DNA of 64,000 nt from Streptomyces amritsarensis (GCF_001953875.1 NZ_MQUR01000004.1:1-64000), one strand, 5' to 3'. Positions 39,581-48,943 are shown, numbered from the stretch's first letter. Numbers and translations: made by a program. The notes: generated by a model not told the origin, from the sequence alone.

Positions 39581-40486
39581 ATGACGAACCCCGCCGAGAG
39601 ACTGGTCGATCTGCTCGATCTGGAGCAGATCGAGGTCAACATCTTCCGCGGCGCCAGCCCGCAGGAGTCCCTCCAGCGCGTCTTCGGCGGCCAGGTCGCC
39701 GGCCAGGCGCTGGTGGCCGCGGGCCGCACCGTCGACAGCGACCGCCCCGTCCACTCGCTGCACGCGTACTTCCTGCGCCCCGGCATCCCCGGGGTGCCGA
39801 TCGTGTACCAGGTGGAGCGGGTGCGCGACGGGCGGTCTTTCACCACGCGCCGGGTCACCGCGGTCCAGCAGGGCAAGACGATCTTCAATCTCACCGCCTC
39901 CTTCCACCATCCGGAGGACGGCAGCATCGAGCACCAGCTGCCTCCCCACCACTGCCCCCATCCCGACACGCTCCCGAAGGTCGCGGACGAGATCCGCGAG
40001 CACCTCGGGGCGCTGCCGGAGGCGCTGGAGCGGATGGCCCGCCGCCAGCCCTTCGACATCCGCTATGTGAACCGGCTCCGCTGGACTCCCGAGGAGCTCA
40101 AGGGCGCCGATCCGCGCAGTGCGGTGTGGATGCGGGCGGTCGGCCCGCTGGGCGACGACCCGCTCGTGCACACCTGCGCCCTCACCTACGCCAGTGACAT
40201 GACCCTCCTCGATGCCGTGCGCATCCCCGTGGAGCCCCTGTGGGGCATGCGCGGTTTCGACATGGCCTCGCTCGACCACGCCATGTGGTTCCACCGGCCG
40301 TTCCGGGCGGACGAGTGGTTCCTGTACGACCAGGAGTCGCCCATCGCGCACGGCGGCCGCGGCCTGGCCCGGGGCCGTATCTACGACCTGGAGGGCAGGC
40401 TGCTGGTCTCCGTGGTCCAGGAGGGCCTCTTCCGCCCGTATCCCGCGAAGCCGGACCGGCCGTCCGATTCCGCACCGAAGGACTGA
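39581..40486 (+). CDS. tesB: Acyl-CoA thioesterase II
   Basis: A 301-residue double hot-dog thioesterase of the TesB family, which hydrolyses medium- and long-chain acyl-CoA to free acid and CoA. The N-terminal FRGASPQESLQRVFGGQVAGQ and the C-terminal LDHAMWFHRPFRADEWFLYD are family hallmarks. The active-site Asp (D253 of TLDHA type) is in SLDHAMWF. The ATG at 39581 follows the helicase gene by 52 bp, and the SEC-C gene follows by eight bases. Confidence 0.93.
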   Translation: MTNPAERLVDLLDLEQIEVNIFRGASPQESLQRVFGGQVAGQALVAAGRTVDSDRPVHSLHAYFLRPGIPGVPIVYQVERVRDGRSFTTRRVTAVQQGKTIFNLTASFHHPEDGSIEHQLPPHHCPHPDTLPKVADEIREHLGALPEALERMARRQPFDIRYVNRLRWTPEELKGADPRSAVWMRAVGPLGDDPLVHTCALTYASDMTLLDAVRIPVEPLWGMRGFDMASLDHAMWFHRPFRADEWFLYDQESPIAHGGRGLARGRIYDLEGRLLVSVVQEGLFRPYPAKPDRPSDSAPKD

Positions 40487-40494
40487 GCAGACTC

Positions 40495-40896
40495 ATGCCC
40501 ACCCCCGCCCTGCCATGCCCCTGCGGGCTGCCCGCCACCTATCCGGAATGCTGCGGCCGCTTCCACTCCGGTGCACGGCAGGCACCGACCGCGGAGCTGT
40601 TGATGCGCTCCCGCTTCAGTGCCTTCGCCGTCGGCGACACGGCCTATCTGCTGCGCTCCTGGCACCCCTCGACGCGCCCCGCCGGCCTCGACCTGGATCC
40701 CGGTCAGCGCTGGGAGCGGCTGGAGATCCTCGCCACGCAACGCGGCGGGATGTTCGAGACGGAGGGCTCGGTGGAGTTCCGCGCGCACTACCGCGAGGGC
40801 CGGCACACCGGCTCGCTGCACGAGCACAGCGCATTCGCCCGCGAGGCCGGGGCCTGGGTCTACGTCGGCCCCCTCTCCCCCGTCGACTTCGACTGA
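40495..40896 (+). CDS. YchJ-like SEC-C domain protein (UPF0225)
   Basis: A 133-residue protein of the YchJ family. The N-terminal Cys pattern CPCGLPATYPECCGRFH is the zinc-binding SEC-C motif, followed by the LMRSRFSAFAVGDTAYLLRSWHP core. The function is not established. It lies eight bases after tesB. Its last 37 bp overlap the end of the convergent DUF6397 gene. Confidence 0.9.
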   Translation: MPTPALPCPCGLPATYPECCGRFHSGARQAPTAELLMRSRFSAFAVGDTAYLLRSWHPSTRPAGLDLDPGQRWERLEILATQRGGMFETEGSVEFRAHYREGRHTGSLHEHSAFAREAGAWVYVGPLSPVDFD

Positions 40897-41708
40897 CGCC
40901 GGGCGCCCGTCAGGGCGAATTCCAGGCTGGTGCGGTACCAGTGGACCTCGTCCGGCGGGCCGGCCCGCAGCAGCCCCTCCGCCACCGCCGCGGCGGCGGG
41001 GACCTGCGGGTGCCCGTACGGCGGGGGTGGGGCGAGCGCGGCCAGGATGAGGCGTTCCGCCGGATCGGGCACGGCCTCGCGCAGCTCGCCCTCGGGAAGC
41101 ACGCAGGCCAGTACGGCCGCGCGCGCCCAGGGATCGGCGGTCCGTCTCAGCAGGAGCCCCACGTGCCGTCCGCGCCAGGTGCGCGGGCGCATGTCCCCCC
41201 TGGCCGCCAGCAGTTCCCGGTCCTCGGCGGGCGCCGTCCCGCGCAGCATCAGCGGCTCCCGGCCGGCGAACTCCCTCAGCTCCGCGGTCAGATAGAGCCA
41301 TACGACGGCGCGGTAGCGGTTGATCCGGTACCCGACGGGTGTGAGGTGTCCGCAGCGTGCGAGCCGGGTGAACCGGCTGGGGCCGACCCCCAGCACCTCG
41401 GCCGCCGCCTGGGCACCGGCGACCGTCTCGACCTGTCGGCGCAGTCCGTCGGGCCGGTCGGCGGTCGCGGCCCGCACCCGCGCAAGCTCCGCTCGCGCGA
41501 AGCGCGCGGCCCCGCCGGCCGTCGGCGGCCCGGCCCGTACGATCCCCAACTGGACGGCCCGGGCCAACTCGCCCCGGGTCAGATCCAGTTCCCCGGCGGC
41601 CTGCGCACTGCCCACCAGCGCCCGCCCGGCCCCGTCGGCACGGACGGCGGCCTCCTGCCCCGCGCGCGCGGCCCCGTCCTGCGGCGGCGCGGTCATCATC
41701 TGCGTCAT
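40860..41708 (-). CDS. DUF6397 family protein with MerR/HTH-like segments
   Basis: A 282-residue protein known mainly from streptomycetes. Two short segments resemble helix-turn-helix units (about 32-75 and 95-130, the second AAAEVLGVGPSRFTRLARCG). The middle is Arg-rich. The function is unknown; DNA binding is a guess. The ATG at 41708 is preceded by GGGGGAGG. The end overlaps the SEC-C gene on the other strand. Confidence 0.75.
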   Translation of the reverse strand: MTQMMTAPPQDGAARAGQEAAVRADGAGRALVGSAQAAGELDLTRGELARAVQLGIVRAGPPTAGGAARFARAELARVRAATADRPDGLRRQVETVAGAQAAAEVLGVGPSRFTRLARCGHLTPVGYRINRYRAVVWLYLTAELREFAGREPLMLRGTAPAEDRELLAARGDMRPRTWRGRHVGLLLRRTADPWARAAVLACVLPEGELREAVPDPAERLILAALAPPPPYGHPQVPAAAAVAEGLLRAGPPDEVHWYRTSLEFALTGARRQSKSTGERGPT

Positions 41709-41834
41709 CACGATCCTCCCCCACGAGCAATGATTACTCTGTGTGAAGACCGTAACTCGCTGCAATGCCACCCCGCGAGGCCTGTGGAAAACCCCCGCGC
41801 CCGCCCCGCGCCACCCGGCCCCGGGGCCTCCGGC

Positions 41835-42233
41835 TCAGCCGCCGGTGATGCGGCGCTCCGCCACTCCCAGATGCTCGCCCACCCGGTTGACCAGCAGCGT
41901 CATCTCGTACGCGACCTGGCCGATGTCCGCCTCGGAAGCGCTCAGCACGCACAGGGAGCTGCCCGCACCCGCCGCCATGACGAAGAGCGCCCCGTCGTCG
42001 TACTCGACCATCGTCTGGCGGACCTCGCCGGCCCTGAAGTGCCGCCCCGACCCCTTCGCCAGGCTCTGCAGTCCGGCCGCGACGGCCGCCAGGTGTTCCG
42101 CGTCCTCCCTCGGCAGCCCCGCGCTCGCCCCCGTCACGAGGCCGTCGTTGGAGAGGACCACGGCGTGACGCACCTGCGGGACCCTGCGTGTCAGGTCGTC
42201 CAGCAGCCAGTCCAGTTGCTTGTCCAGTGCCAT
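41835..42233 (-). CDS. Roadblock/LC7 domain protein (orphan CvnB paralogue)
   Basis: A 132-residue roadblock protein. It aligns through its whole length with the conservon roadblock at 43913: both share LDWLLDDL, RHAVVLS, REDAEHLAAVA, RQTMVE and RVGEHL. These proteins regulate small GTPases. It lies outside the conservon, beyond the GTPase and an oxidoreductase gene on the other strand, and has no DUF742 or GTPase of its own. The ATG at 42233 follows GAGGGG. Confidence 0.9.
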   Translation of the reverse strand: MALDKQLDWLLDDLTRRVPQVRHAVVLSNDGLVTGASAGLPREDAEHLAAVAAGLQSLAKGSGRHFRAGEVRQTMVEYDDGALFVMAAGAGSSLCVLSASEADIGQVAYEMTLLVNRVGEHLGVAERRITGG

Positions 42234-42339
42234 TCCCAGCCCCTCCCCGTTGACGCGGCCCGTTCGGCCGCGCCCCACCCCGCGTACTCGTGCCGCAAGC
42301 CTTCCCCACCAGCGCCTTTCCGGCAAGGAGGATGTGCCC

Positions 42340-42777
42340 ATGGCGAAGAAGATGACTCAAGAGGAATGGCGGGCATTCGTCTCCCGTTCCACCCGCACCG
42401 GCAAGCTCTCCACCGTCCGCGAGGACGGAAGTCCGCACGTCGCCCCCGTCTGGTTCGTACTCGACGGCGATTGCTTCGTCTTCAACACCGGGAAGGACAC
42501 CGTCAAGGGACGCAATCTGGCCAGGGACGGCCGCGTCGCCCTCTGCGTCGACGACGACCGGCCGCCCTTCTCCTACGTCGTCCTCCAGGGCCGCGCGGAG
42601 ATCAGCGAATACGCCGACGCCGCGGAGGAGATGCTCGCCTTCGCGACCCGCATCGCCGCCCGCTACATGGGCGAGGCGCAGGCCGAGGCGTTCGGCCGCC
42701 GCAACGCGGTCCCCGGCGAGCTGCTGGTCCGCGTCCCGATCGACAAGGTGATCGCCGTCGCCGACGTGTCCGACTGA
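42340..42777 (+). CDS. PPOX-class FMN/F420-type oxidoreductase
   Basis: A 145-residue split-barrel flavin or deazaflavin enzyme of the pyridoxamine 5'-phosphate oxidase-like superfamily. The family core TGKLSTVREDGSPHVAPVWFVLDGD and the later VKGRNLARDGRVALCVDD are clear. Many actinobacterial members use F420. The ATG at 42340 follows AAGGAGG. It is embedded between the orphan roadblock gene and the conservon. Confidence 0.88.
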   Translation: MAKKMTQEEWRAFVSRSTRTGKLSTVREDGSPHVAPVWFVLDGDCFVFNTGKDTVKGRNLARDGRVALCVDDDRPPFSYVVLQGRAEISEYADAAEEMLAFATRIAARYMGEAQAEAFGRRNAVPGELLVRVPIDKVIAVADVSD

Positions 42778-42798
42778 CCCTCCCCCGCGCCCGGCCGC

Positions 42799-43512
42799 TC
42801 ACCCGGAGCCGGCCTGCGGGCCCACCGAGTCCAACAGCCGGGCGGTGTGCACCCGCCCGGCGTACTCGACCAGCCTGATCAGCACTTCCTTGCCCGAGTC
42901 CCGGTCCCGTGCGTCGCACAGCACCACCGGCGTCCCCTGCTCCAGATCGAGCGCGCGCGAGACGTCGTGCGCCCCGTACCGCCGGGCCTCCGTGAAGCAG
43001 TTGACGGCGACCACGAACGGGATGCGCCGGTGCTCGAAGTAGTCGACCGCCGGGAAGCAGTCCTCCAGCCGCCGCGTGTCGGCGAGCACCACCGCCCCGA
43101 GCGCCCCCGTGGACAGCTCGTCCCACAGGAACCAGAACCGGTCCTGGCCCGGTGTGCCGAACAGGTACAGGGACAGCCCGGACCTGATGGTGATCCGCCC
43201 GAAGTCCATGGCCACGGTCGTGGTCGTCTTGTGGTCGACGCCGTCCGTGTCGTCGACCAGTTCGCCGGCCTCGCTCAGCTGCTCCTCGGTGCGCAGCGGC
43301 CGGATCTCGCTCACCGCGCCGACCAGCGTGGTCTTGCCCACCCCGAAACCTCCCGCCACGAGGATCTTCAGTGCGAGCGCGGCCAGTTCGCCGTCCTCCT
43401 CCACCGTGCCCGGCTCCGCGTCCGGAGCACCGGCGTCGGCCTCGGTGTCGGCGTCGCCGGCCCGTCCGGCGGAACCGGCGCTGCCGAAGGTTCGGTTGTC
43501 GTGCTGTCCCAT
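42799..43512 (-). CDS. Conservon GTPase (CvnD-like)
   Basis: A 237-residue small GTPase. The P-loop is GGFGVGKTT near residues 54-62, the switch-II region is FGTPGQDRF, and NCFTEA stands at the guanine-specificity site. A 40-residue acidic linker precedes the domain. Its ATG (43512) overlaps the DUF742 stop by one base (TGATG). It is the last gene of the conservon and would be the output switch of the membrane kinase. Its partners are the three genes upstream. Confidence 0.92.
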   Translation of the reverse strand: MGQHDNRTFGSAGSAGRAGDADTEADAGAPDAEPGTVEEDGELAALALKILVAGGFGVGKTTLVGAVSEIRPLRTEEQLSEAGELVDDTDGVDHKTTTTVAMDFGRITIRSGLSLYLFGTPGQDRFWFLWDELSTGALGAVVLADTRRLEDCFPAVDYFEHRRIPFVVAVNCFTEARRYGAHDVSRALDLEQGTPVVLCDARDRDSGKEVLIRLVEYAGRVHTARLLDSVGPQAGSG

Positions 43513-43895
43513 CAAAGCGCTCTCAATCCCTCGATGACTTCACGCAGAATCCGCTCGTCCGGCAACTGGGCGGGCGGTACCGGGCGGCTGACCTTGACGT
43601 GTCCGCCCTCCAGCAGGTCCCCGAGGAGCACCCGCACGACTCCCACGGGCAGGTCGGCGTCGGCGGCGAGTTCCGCCACCGACTGGGTCTCGGACCGGCA
43701 GAGCCCCAGCAGTGCCCGGTGTTCGGGGCCGAGCAGCGACTCGGCCTCCTCGTCCGCGCCGCCCTGCGGATCCACCGCGACCAGGGCGATCAGGTCGAAG
43801 CGGACCCCGTGCGGTCCCGGCTTGGTACGCCCCCCGGTCATGGCGTACGGGCGGACGAGCGGGCCCGCTTCGGCGTCGTACCACTGGCCGTTCAT
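43512..43895 (-). CDS. DUF742 conservon protein (CvnC-like)
   Basis: A 127-residue protein of the DUF742 family. AGPLVRPYAMTGGRT opens the domain, and a helix-turn-helix-like SVAELAADADLPVGVVRVLLGDL follows. It is the third conservon component and interacts with the roadblock and GTPase partners in related systems. The ATG at 43895 lies 17 bp after the roadblock stop. Its frame continues upstream across the roadblock gene, but that part is a shadow. Confidence 0.9.
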   Translation of the reverse strand: MNGQWYDAEAGPLVRPYAMTGGRTKPGPHGVRFDLIALVAVDPQGGADEEAESLLGPEHRALLGLCRSETQSVAELAADADLPVGVVRVLLGDLLEGGHVKVSRPVPPAQLPDERILREVIEGLRAL

Positions 43896-43912
43896 GTGCC
43901 GGACCGCCGCCC

Positions 43913-44356
43913 TCAGCCGGCGGCCGGCGGCCGCGCCGCGAACCGGGGCGGCGTGTAGAGGTGTTCGCCGACCCGCTTCACCAGTCGGGCCATCTCGTAG
44001 GCGATCAGTCCGATGTCGGCGCCGGCGGCGCTGAGCACCGCCAGGCAGGAGCCGTCGCCGGCCGCCGCGACGAAGAGGAACCCCGCGTCCATCTCGACCA
44101 TCGTCTGGCGCACGCCCCCGGCGTGGAAGTGCCGGCCCGCGCCCTTGGCCAGGCTGTGGAAGCCGGAGGCCACCGCCGCCAGGTGCTCGGCGTCCTCCCG
44201 GCTGAGCGCGCTGGAGGCTCCGACCGCCAGGCCGTCGCTGGAGAGGACCACGGCGTGCCGGACCTCCACGACCCGGTGCACCAGGTCGTCCAGGAGCCAG
44301 TCGAGCTCTCCCGACCGGCGGATGCCGTCGTGCCCGACCTTCTGGTGTTCGATCAT
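43913..44356 (-). CDS. Conservon roadblock/LC7 protein (CvnB-like)
   Basis: A 147-residue roadblock domain protein, a paralogue of the one at 41835. It probably acts as regulator of the GTPase encoded two genes on. Its ATG (44356) overlaps the kinase stop by one base, with GGAG seven bases upstream. A GTG one codon earlier is possible. The C-terminal tail is Pro/Ala rich. Confidence 0.92.
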   Translation of the reverse strand: MIEHQKVGHDGIRRSGELDWLLDDLVHRVVEVRHAVVLSSDGLAVGASSALSREDAEHLAAVASGFHSLAKGAGRHFHAGGVRQTMVEMDAGFLFVAAAGDGSCLAVLSAAGADIGLIAYEMARLVKRVGEHLYTPPRFAARPPAAG

Positions 44357-47010
44357 CACACTTCTCCTTCACTGCCTGCGTGGGGGGTGTTCTCCTCGGC
44401 GCCGCGGACCCAGCCCGCCCGGTAGGCGGCCATCCGGTCCCGGGCCTCCTCCGGGCTGCGCCCCGGCGGGTCCTCGGGCAGCCGGACACCGGCCGGATCC
44501 TTGGGCGCGGGGGCCTCCCGGAGCTGCGGGACGAGGCTGGCCTGGCGCACGCGGCGCGGCAGTTCCGTCACCGAACCCGATGCGGGTATGGGTGCGTGTG
44601 CGGGTGCGGAGGGGTCCGTACGGGTGCCCGCGGCACCGGCGGTGCGCGGCCGCAGGGGTGCCACCGGAGCCGGACTGGGCTCCTCGGCCGCCGCGGGGGC
44701 CGCGTCCCGGCCCTCCGGGAGGCCGCGCGCGCCGTCCCGTACGGCGGCCGGGCCGCGCGCGTCGTCCCGTACGACCGTGACGGTGGGGGGCTGCTGCGCG
44801 GCCGGGGCCGCTTCGCGTGGCGGTCGGGTCGACGGGGCCGCGGAGGGGGTCCGGTCCGGGCCGGGGGCCGCCGGCTGCTCCTCCAGACGTCCGCGAGCGG
44901 GGCGGGCCTCGGCGGTGCCGCCGGCCGGGTCCTCGACGGTGGTGCCGCCCTGGAGCATGGAGTTGGGCAGGAGGACCACGGCGGTGGTGCCGCCGTAGGG
45001 CGATGTGCGCAGGTGCACCTTCACGCCGTGGCGGGCCGAGAGGCGGCTGACCACGAACAGGCCGAGCCGGTCGCTGTCGAAGAGGTCGAGGTCCTCGGAC
45101 TGCTCGATGCGCCGGTTGGCGTCGGCGAGGGATTCGCGGCCCATGCCCAGTCCGCGGTCCTCGACCTCGAGGACGTAGCCGGTGCCGACCGGTTCGCCGC
45201 TGACCCGGACCTTGGTGTGCGGAGGGGAGAACTGGGCGGCGTTCTCGATGAGTTCGGCGAGGAGGTGTGTGAGGTCGGCGACGGCTCCGCCGACCACCGC
45301 GGCCTCGGCGAGCCCGCGCACCTCGATACGGGGGTAGTCCTCGATCTCGGAGACGGCGGCCCGGACGACGTTGGTGAGGGGCACCGGCATCCGCCAGGCC
45401 CGGCCGGGGGCCGCGCCCGAGAGGATGATCAGGCTCTCCGCGTGCCGGCGCATCCGGGTGGTCAGGTGGTCGAGGCGGAAGAGGTCGCCGAGTTCGTTGG
45501 GGTCGTCGGCGCGCCGTTCCATGGAGTCGAGCAGGGTGAGCTGCTTGTGCACGAGGACCTGGCTGCGGCGGGCGAGGTTGACGAAGACGCCGGACACCCC
45601 GCTGGCGAGCTCGGCACGCTCGACGGCTGCGCTGAGCGCCGCGCGGTGGACGGTGCCCAGGGCCTCGCCGACCTGGGTGATCTCGTCGTCGGCGGGCGGG
45701 CCTGCCGGTGTCTCGGCGGCCACGTCGATCTCCTCTCCGGCGCGCAGCCGCTCCATCGCGTGCGGGAGTTTGCGGTGGGCGATCTCCAGGGCGGTGTTGC
45801 GCAGCGAGACCAGTTCGACGACGAGGACGCGGCCGATCCGGACGGAGATGACGAGGGTGGCGGCGACGGCCGCCAGGCCCAGCAGCACGGCGGCGCCCGC
45901 GGGGCTGAACGCCCCCTCGGCGACGGGGTCGACGCGGTCCGCGGCCGCGGTGTGCGCGGCCTCCTCGATCTCGCGCATGGAGGTGCTGATGCCGCTGTGG
46001 GCGGCCTCCCATCCGGCGGGCGCCCCGCGGGCGTCCCGGGAGGTGCCGGCGGCCAGTGCCCGGTCCTCGGCGCCGGTGAGGTCGGCGTAGGCGGCGCTCT
46101 TGGCGACGGACTGCCATGCGTCCTGCTGGGCGGCGGGCAGGTCGCGCGCCGCGGCCTCGGTGAGGGCGCGGCGGGACTCGACGGCGCCGGTCAGCTGCCG
46201 AATGGTTTCGGCGCTGCGCTGGCCCGGCAGGGCGAGGAGGGCGTCCTCGCGCGACAGGAGTTCCGCGGCGCGGGCGAATTCGAGCAGGACCCGCGCGTCG
46301 GGGCCGAGGTCGGCATCCTCGCCCCCGGTGAGGGAGCCGCCGACGGCGAAGGCGGCGTCGACCACCCGGGTGTAGATCGCGATGGCGGCCTCGGGGGTGG
46401 CGCGGCGGTCGGTGATGTCCTTGCGGGCCGAGCCCAGCGCCTCGGCGGCGACGACGAAGGCGTCCAGCCGGACCACGGTCTCGGAGCGGTAGTCGCCGGA
46501 GTCGGCGACGGTGTGGCGGTCGCCGAGCCGCAGGCTGCGGACGGCGCTGTCGGTGCGGCGGGCCTGCTGGTCGAGTGCGCCCGCGTCGGCGGCGGGGTCG
46601 GCCAGCAGGCGGACGGCTGCCCGCCGTTCGGCCTGGAGCTCGGTGACGGCGGCGGCGACGGGGGCGCGTATCTCGGAGTCGACCTGCTGGACCCGCCCCA
46701 GCCGGGCTATGTCCTGGGCGGTGTTGACGGTGGCGAAGGCCCAGAGCGCGAGGAGCGAGACGACCGGCACCATCAGCAGGGAGACGATCTTCGCGCGGAC
46801 GGTGGCGGGGCGCAGCCGCAGCCGGGGGCCGCGCTCACGCGGGGCGGCGGGGCGGGTCGGGCAGGTGTCGTCCGCCCCGTGCGGTTGCTGCCGCGCGCGG
46901 TCTTCGGCCGGTTCCTCGGCCGGTGGCCCGGCGTGGGCCCGGCGGCCGCGTGCCGGGGGCGCGGGCAGCCGCGGCGCCGCTGCTTCCGGTCTTCTGCGGG
47001 GTGTTCGCAT
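44356..47010 (-). CDS. Conservon sensor histidine kinase with nitrate-sensor (NIT) domain (CvnA-like)
   Basis: An 884-residue membrane kinase. A Pro/Arg-rich N-terminus is followed by membrane helix one (about 75-95), an extracellular helical region of about 260 residues resembling the NIT sensor, membrane helix two (near 360), a linker, the His-box LDHLTTRMRRHAESL, and the ATPase domain with ENAAQFSPP, EDRGLGMG and LFVVSRL. The C-terminal 230 residues are Pro/Ala-rich. The ATG at 47010 follows GAGGAG. It heads a four-gene operon joined by overlapping stops and starts. Confidence 0.9.
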   Translation of the reverse strand: MRTPRRRPEAAAPRLPAPPARGRRAHAGPPAEEPAEDRARQQPHGADDTCPTRPAAPRERGPRLRLRPATVRAKIVSLLMVPVVSLLALWAFATVNTAQDIARLGRVQQVDSEIRAPVAAAVTELQAERRAAVRLLADPAADAGALDQQARRTDSAVRSLRLGDRHTVADSGDYRSETVVRLDAFVVAAEALGSARKDITDRRATPEAAIAIYTRVVDAAFAVGGSLTGGEDADLGPDARVLLEFARAAELLSREDALLALPGQRSAETIRQLTGAVESRRALTEAAARDLPAAQQDAWQSVAKSAAYADLTGAEDRALAAGTSRDARGAPAGWEAAHSGISTSMREIEEAAHTAAADRVDPVAEGAFSPAGAAVLLGLAAVAATLVISVRIGRVLVVELVSLRNTALEIAHRKLPHAMERLRAGEEIDVAAETPAGPPADDEITQVGEALGTVHRAALSAAVERAELASGVSGVFVNLARRSQVLVHKQLTLLDSMERRADDPNELGDLFRLDHLTTRMRRHAESLIILSGAAPGRAWRMPVPLTNVVRAAVSEIEDYPRIEVRGLAEAAVVGGAVADLTHLLAELIENAAQFSPPHTKVRVSGEPVGTGYVLEVEDRGLGMGRESLADANRRIEQSEDLDLFDSDRLGLFVVSRLSARHGVKVHLRTSPYGGTTAVVLLPNSMLQGGTTVEDPAGGTAEARPARGRLEEQPAAPGPDRTPSAAPSTRPPREAAPAAQQPPTVTVVRDDARGPAAVRDGARGLPEGRDAAPAAAEEPSPAPVAPLRPRTAGAAGTRTDPSAPAHAPIPASGSVTELPRRVRQASLVPQLREAPAPKDPAGVRLPEDPPGRSPEEARDRMAAYRAGWVRGAEENTPHAGSEGEV

Positions 47011-47170
47011 GGGCTCCTCGTTCCGGGCGGTGCCTACGGGTGCGGTCGATCGGTGGGGCGGACCATCGGGAGGGGGGAGCGTCCGATGGGGGCGGATGGC
47101 GGATGGCGGGTGGGCCGTGCGGTGGGACGGGCGCGGGCACGCCCGCGCGGGCGGAGCGGGGCCGGGCGGG

Positions 47171-47959
47171 TCAGTGCGCGGCCGCCGTGTGCTCCCCCAG
47201 GTGCCGGGCGGAGGCGGAGGCGGCGCGCTCGTCGGCGGTCGGGGAGAGCGCGACGAAGGCGGCGGTGATGAACAGGTAGGAGCCCAGCCCGACGGCGAGC
47301 GGGAAGATGAACTGCATCGCGGTGGCTCCGGGCAGGGCCGCGTCCGAGGGGCTGACGCTGACGGCGACGGCCGTCATCCCGGTGTAGTGCATGCTGCTGA
47401 CGGCTGCGCCCATGACCAGGGAGGCCGCGGCCACGGCCACGGGCGACTTGATGTTGAGCGCGGCCCAGAGGGCGGCGGTGGCCGCGACCACGGCGATGAC
47501 GACGGAGAGGCCGACGACGAGCGGGTCGTAGGAGACCTCGCCGTGCAGGCGCAGGGCCGCCATGCCCAGGTAGTGCATGCTGGCGACGCCGAGTCCGGTG
47601 GTGAGGCCGCCCAGTACGAGGGAACGGCCGCGCGCCTTGCCGTAGCCGACGGCGAAGACGCCGGCGCCGACGACCAGCATGGCGACGAGCAGGCTCAGGA
47701 TGGTGAGCGGCACGTTGTAGTGGATCTCCGTACCGGTGACCTCGAAGCCGAGCATGGCGACGAAGTGCATCGTCCAGATGCCGGTTCCGATGGCGGAGGC
47801 CGCGGTGAGAAGCCAGTTGCGGCGGACGGCTCCGGTCGCGGCGAGCGCGCGCACGGTGCAGCGCAGCCCGAGGGCGGCGCCGATCGATGCCATCACGTAT
47901 GACAGCACGGGGGTCAGCCAGCCGTAGGCGGCGTGGTCCAGATGTCCCAGGTGTCCCAT
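47171..47959 (-). CDS. MHYT-domain membrane sensor protein
   Basis: A 262-residue membrane protein with about seven helices and three MHYT motifs: MHF near 64, MHYLGM near 130 and MHYTGM near 194. The family is thought to bind copper and sense O2, CO or NO. No output domain follows. The ATG at 47959 is preferred; a TTG two codons earlier is in frame. It lies just upstream of the conservon kinase on the same strand, with a 160-bp gap. Confidence 0.9.
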   Translation of the reverse strand: MGHLGHLDHAAYGWLTPVLSYVMASIGAALGLRCTVRALAATGAVRRNWLLTAASAIGTGIWTMHFVAMLGFEVTGTEIHYNVPLTILSLLVAMLVVGAGVFAVGYGKARGRSLVLGGLTTGLGVASMHYLGMAALRLHGEVSYDPLVVGLSVVIAVVAATAALWAALNIKSPVAVAAASLVMGAAVSSMHYTGMTAVAVSVSPSDAALPGATAMQFIFPLAVGLGSYLFITAAFVALSPTADERAASASARHLGEHTAAAH

Positions 47960-48127
47960 GGCCAACGGACGCTAGTCCGGGTGAGGGCGCGAACAGGGGG
48001 CGCATTTCGAAAGCAGCTGGAAGTGCTGGAATATGACAGAGCTACGTTCACCTTCGATCACCCGGCGTGCCACCTTGCGCACCGCTCACGGACACCGGGG
48101 CGTGCGGGGGTGGGGGATCATGGGCCC

Positions 48128-48727
48128 ATGAGCGAAGACCACACGCACGTGCAGGAGTTCTTCGGGGCGCGGGCCGCCGACTGGGACCGCAGGTTCCCGC
48201 AGGACGGCCCCGCCTTCGCCGCCGCCGTGACGGAGTTCGGGCTGCGGCCCGGGGACCGTGTGCTCGACGCGGGCTGCGGCACCGGGCGGGCCCTGGGGCC
48301 GCTGCGGGCCGCCGTCGGACCCGCGGGGACCGTGCTGGGCGTGGACCTCACCCCGCAGATGCTGGCGGCCGCGCGGCGGGCCGGGCGCGCCGCCGAGGGC
48401 ACGCTGCTGCTGGCCGACGCGGCCCGGCTGCCCCTGCGCGACGGGGTGCTGGACGCGGTGTTCGCCGCAGGCCTCGTCGCACATCTGCCCGATCCTGCGG
48501 CGAACCTGCGCGAGCTGTCGCGGGTGGTCCGCCCCGGCGGTCGGCTCGCGCTCTTCCACCCGATCGGGCGGGCGGCGCTCGCCGCGCGCCAGGGCCGCGA
48601 ACTGACCGCGCAGGACCTGCGGGCCGAGCACAACCTCGGCCCGCTCCTGTCCTGCGCGGGCTGGGACATGATCTCGTACGCGGACGAGGACCACCGCTTC
48701 CTGGCGCTGGCCGTGCGCAACCCCTGA
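48128..48727 (+). CDS. Class I SAM-dependent methyltransferase
   Basis: A 199-residue methyltransferase. Motif I is VLDAGCGTGRA near residue 45, and a second acidic motif is LGVDLTPQM near 70. The FFGARAADWDRRFP start is shared with UbiE-like and arsenite-like small-molecule methyltransferases. The substrate is unknown. The ATG at 48128 is divergent from the MHYT gene. A tandem 7-bp repeat follows its end. Confidence 0.87.
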   Translation: MSEDHTHVQEFFGARAADWDRRFPQDGPAFAAAVTEFGLRPGDRVLDAGCGTGRALGPLRAAVGPAGTVLGVDLTPQMLAAARRAGRAAEGTLLLADAARLPLRDGVLDAVFAAGLVAHLPDPAANLRELSRVVRPGGRLALFHPIGRAALAARQGRELTAQDLRAEHNLGPLLSCAGWDMISYADEDHRFLALAVRNP

Positions 48728-48748
48728 CGGCCGACCCCGAAAAGCCGA

Positions 48749-48776
48749 CCCCTGACCCCTGACCCCTGACCCCTGA
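48749..48776. repeat. Four tandem copies of a 7-bp unit
   Basis: CCCCTGA is repeated four times without change from 48749 to 48776, starting 22 bp after the methyltransferase stop. It is a simple sequence repeat between two converging genes. No function is evident. Confidence 0.8.
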
Positions 48777-48943
48777 CACCGGCCACCGGCCACCCGCGCG
48801 GACACGCCGCGGCCCGCCGCACCGGAGGCCGGCCCGCTCCCCCGCCGCACCGAAGCGCGGCCGCCACGGAGCGGCACCTGTACGACACCAGCACGGCACC
48901 TTGACGACGGCACCGCGCCCGGTGCCCGCGGAGGTGCCCGGGA

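Noticed and set aside
48749-48776. Possible CRISPR-like or origin iteron repeat
   Set aside because: The unit is only 7 bp with no spacers, and no cas or replication gene is near.
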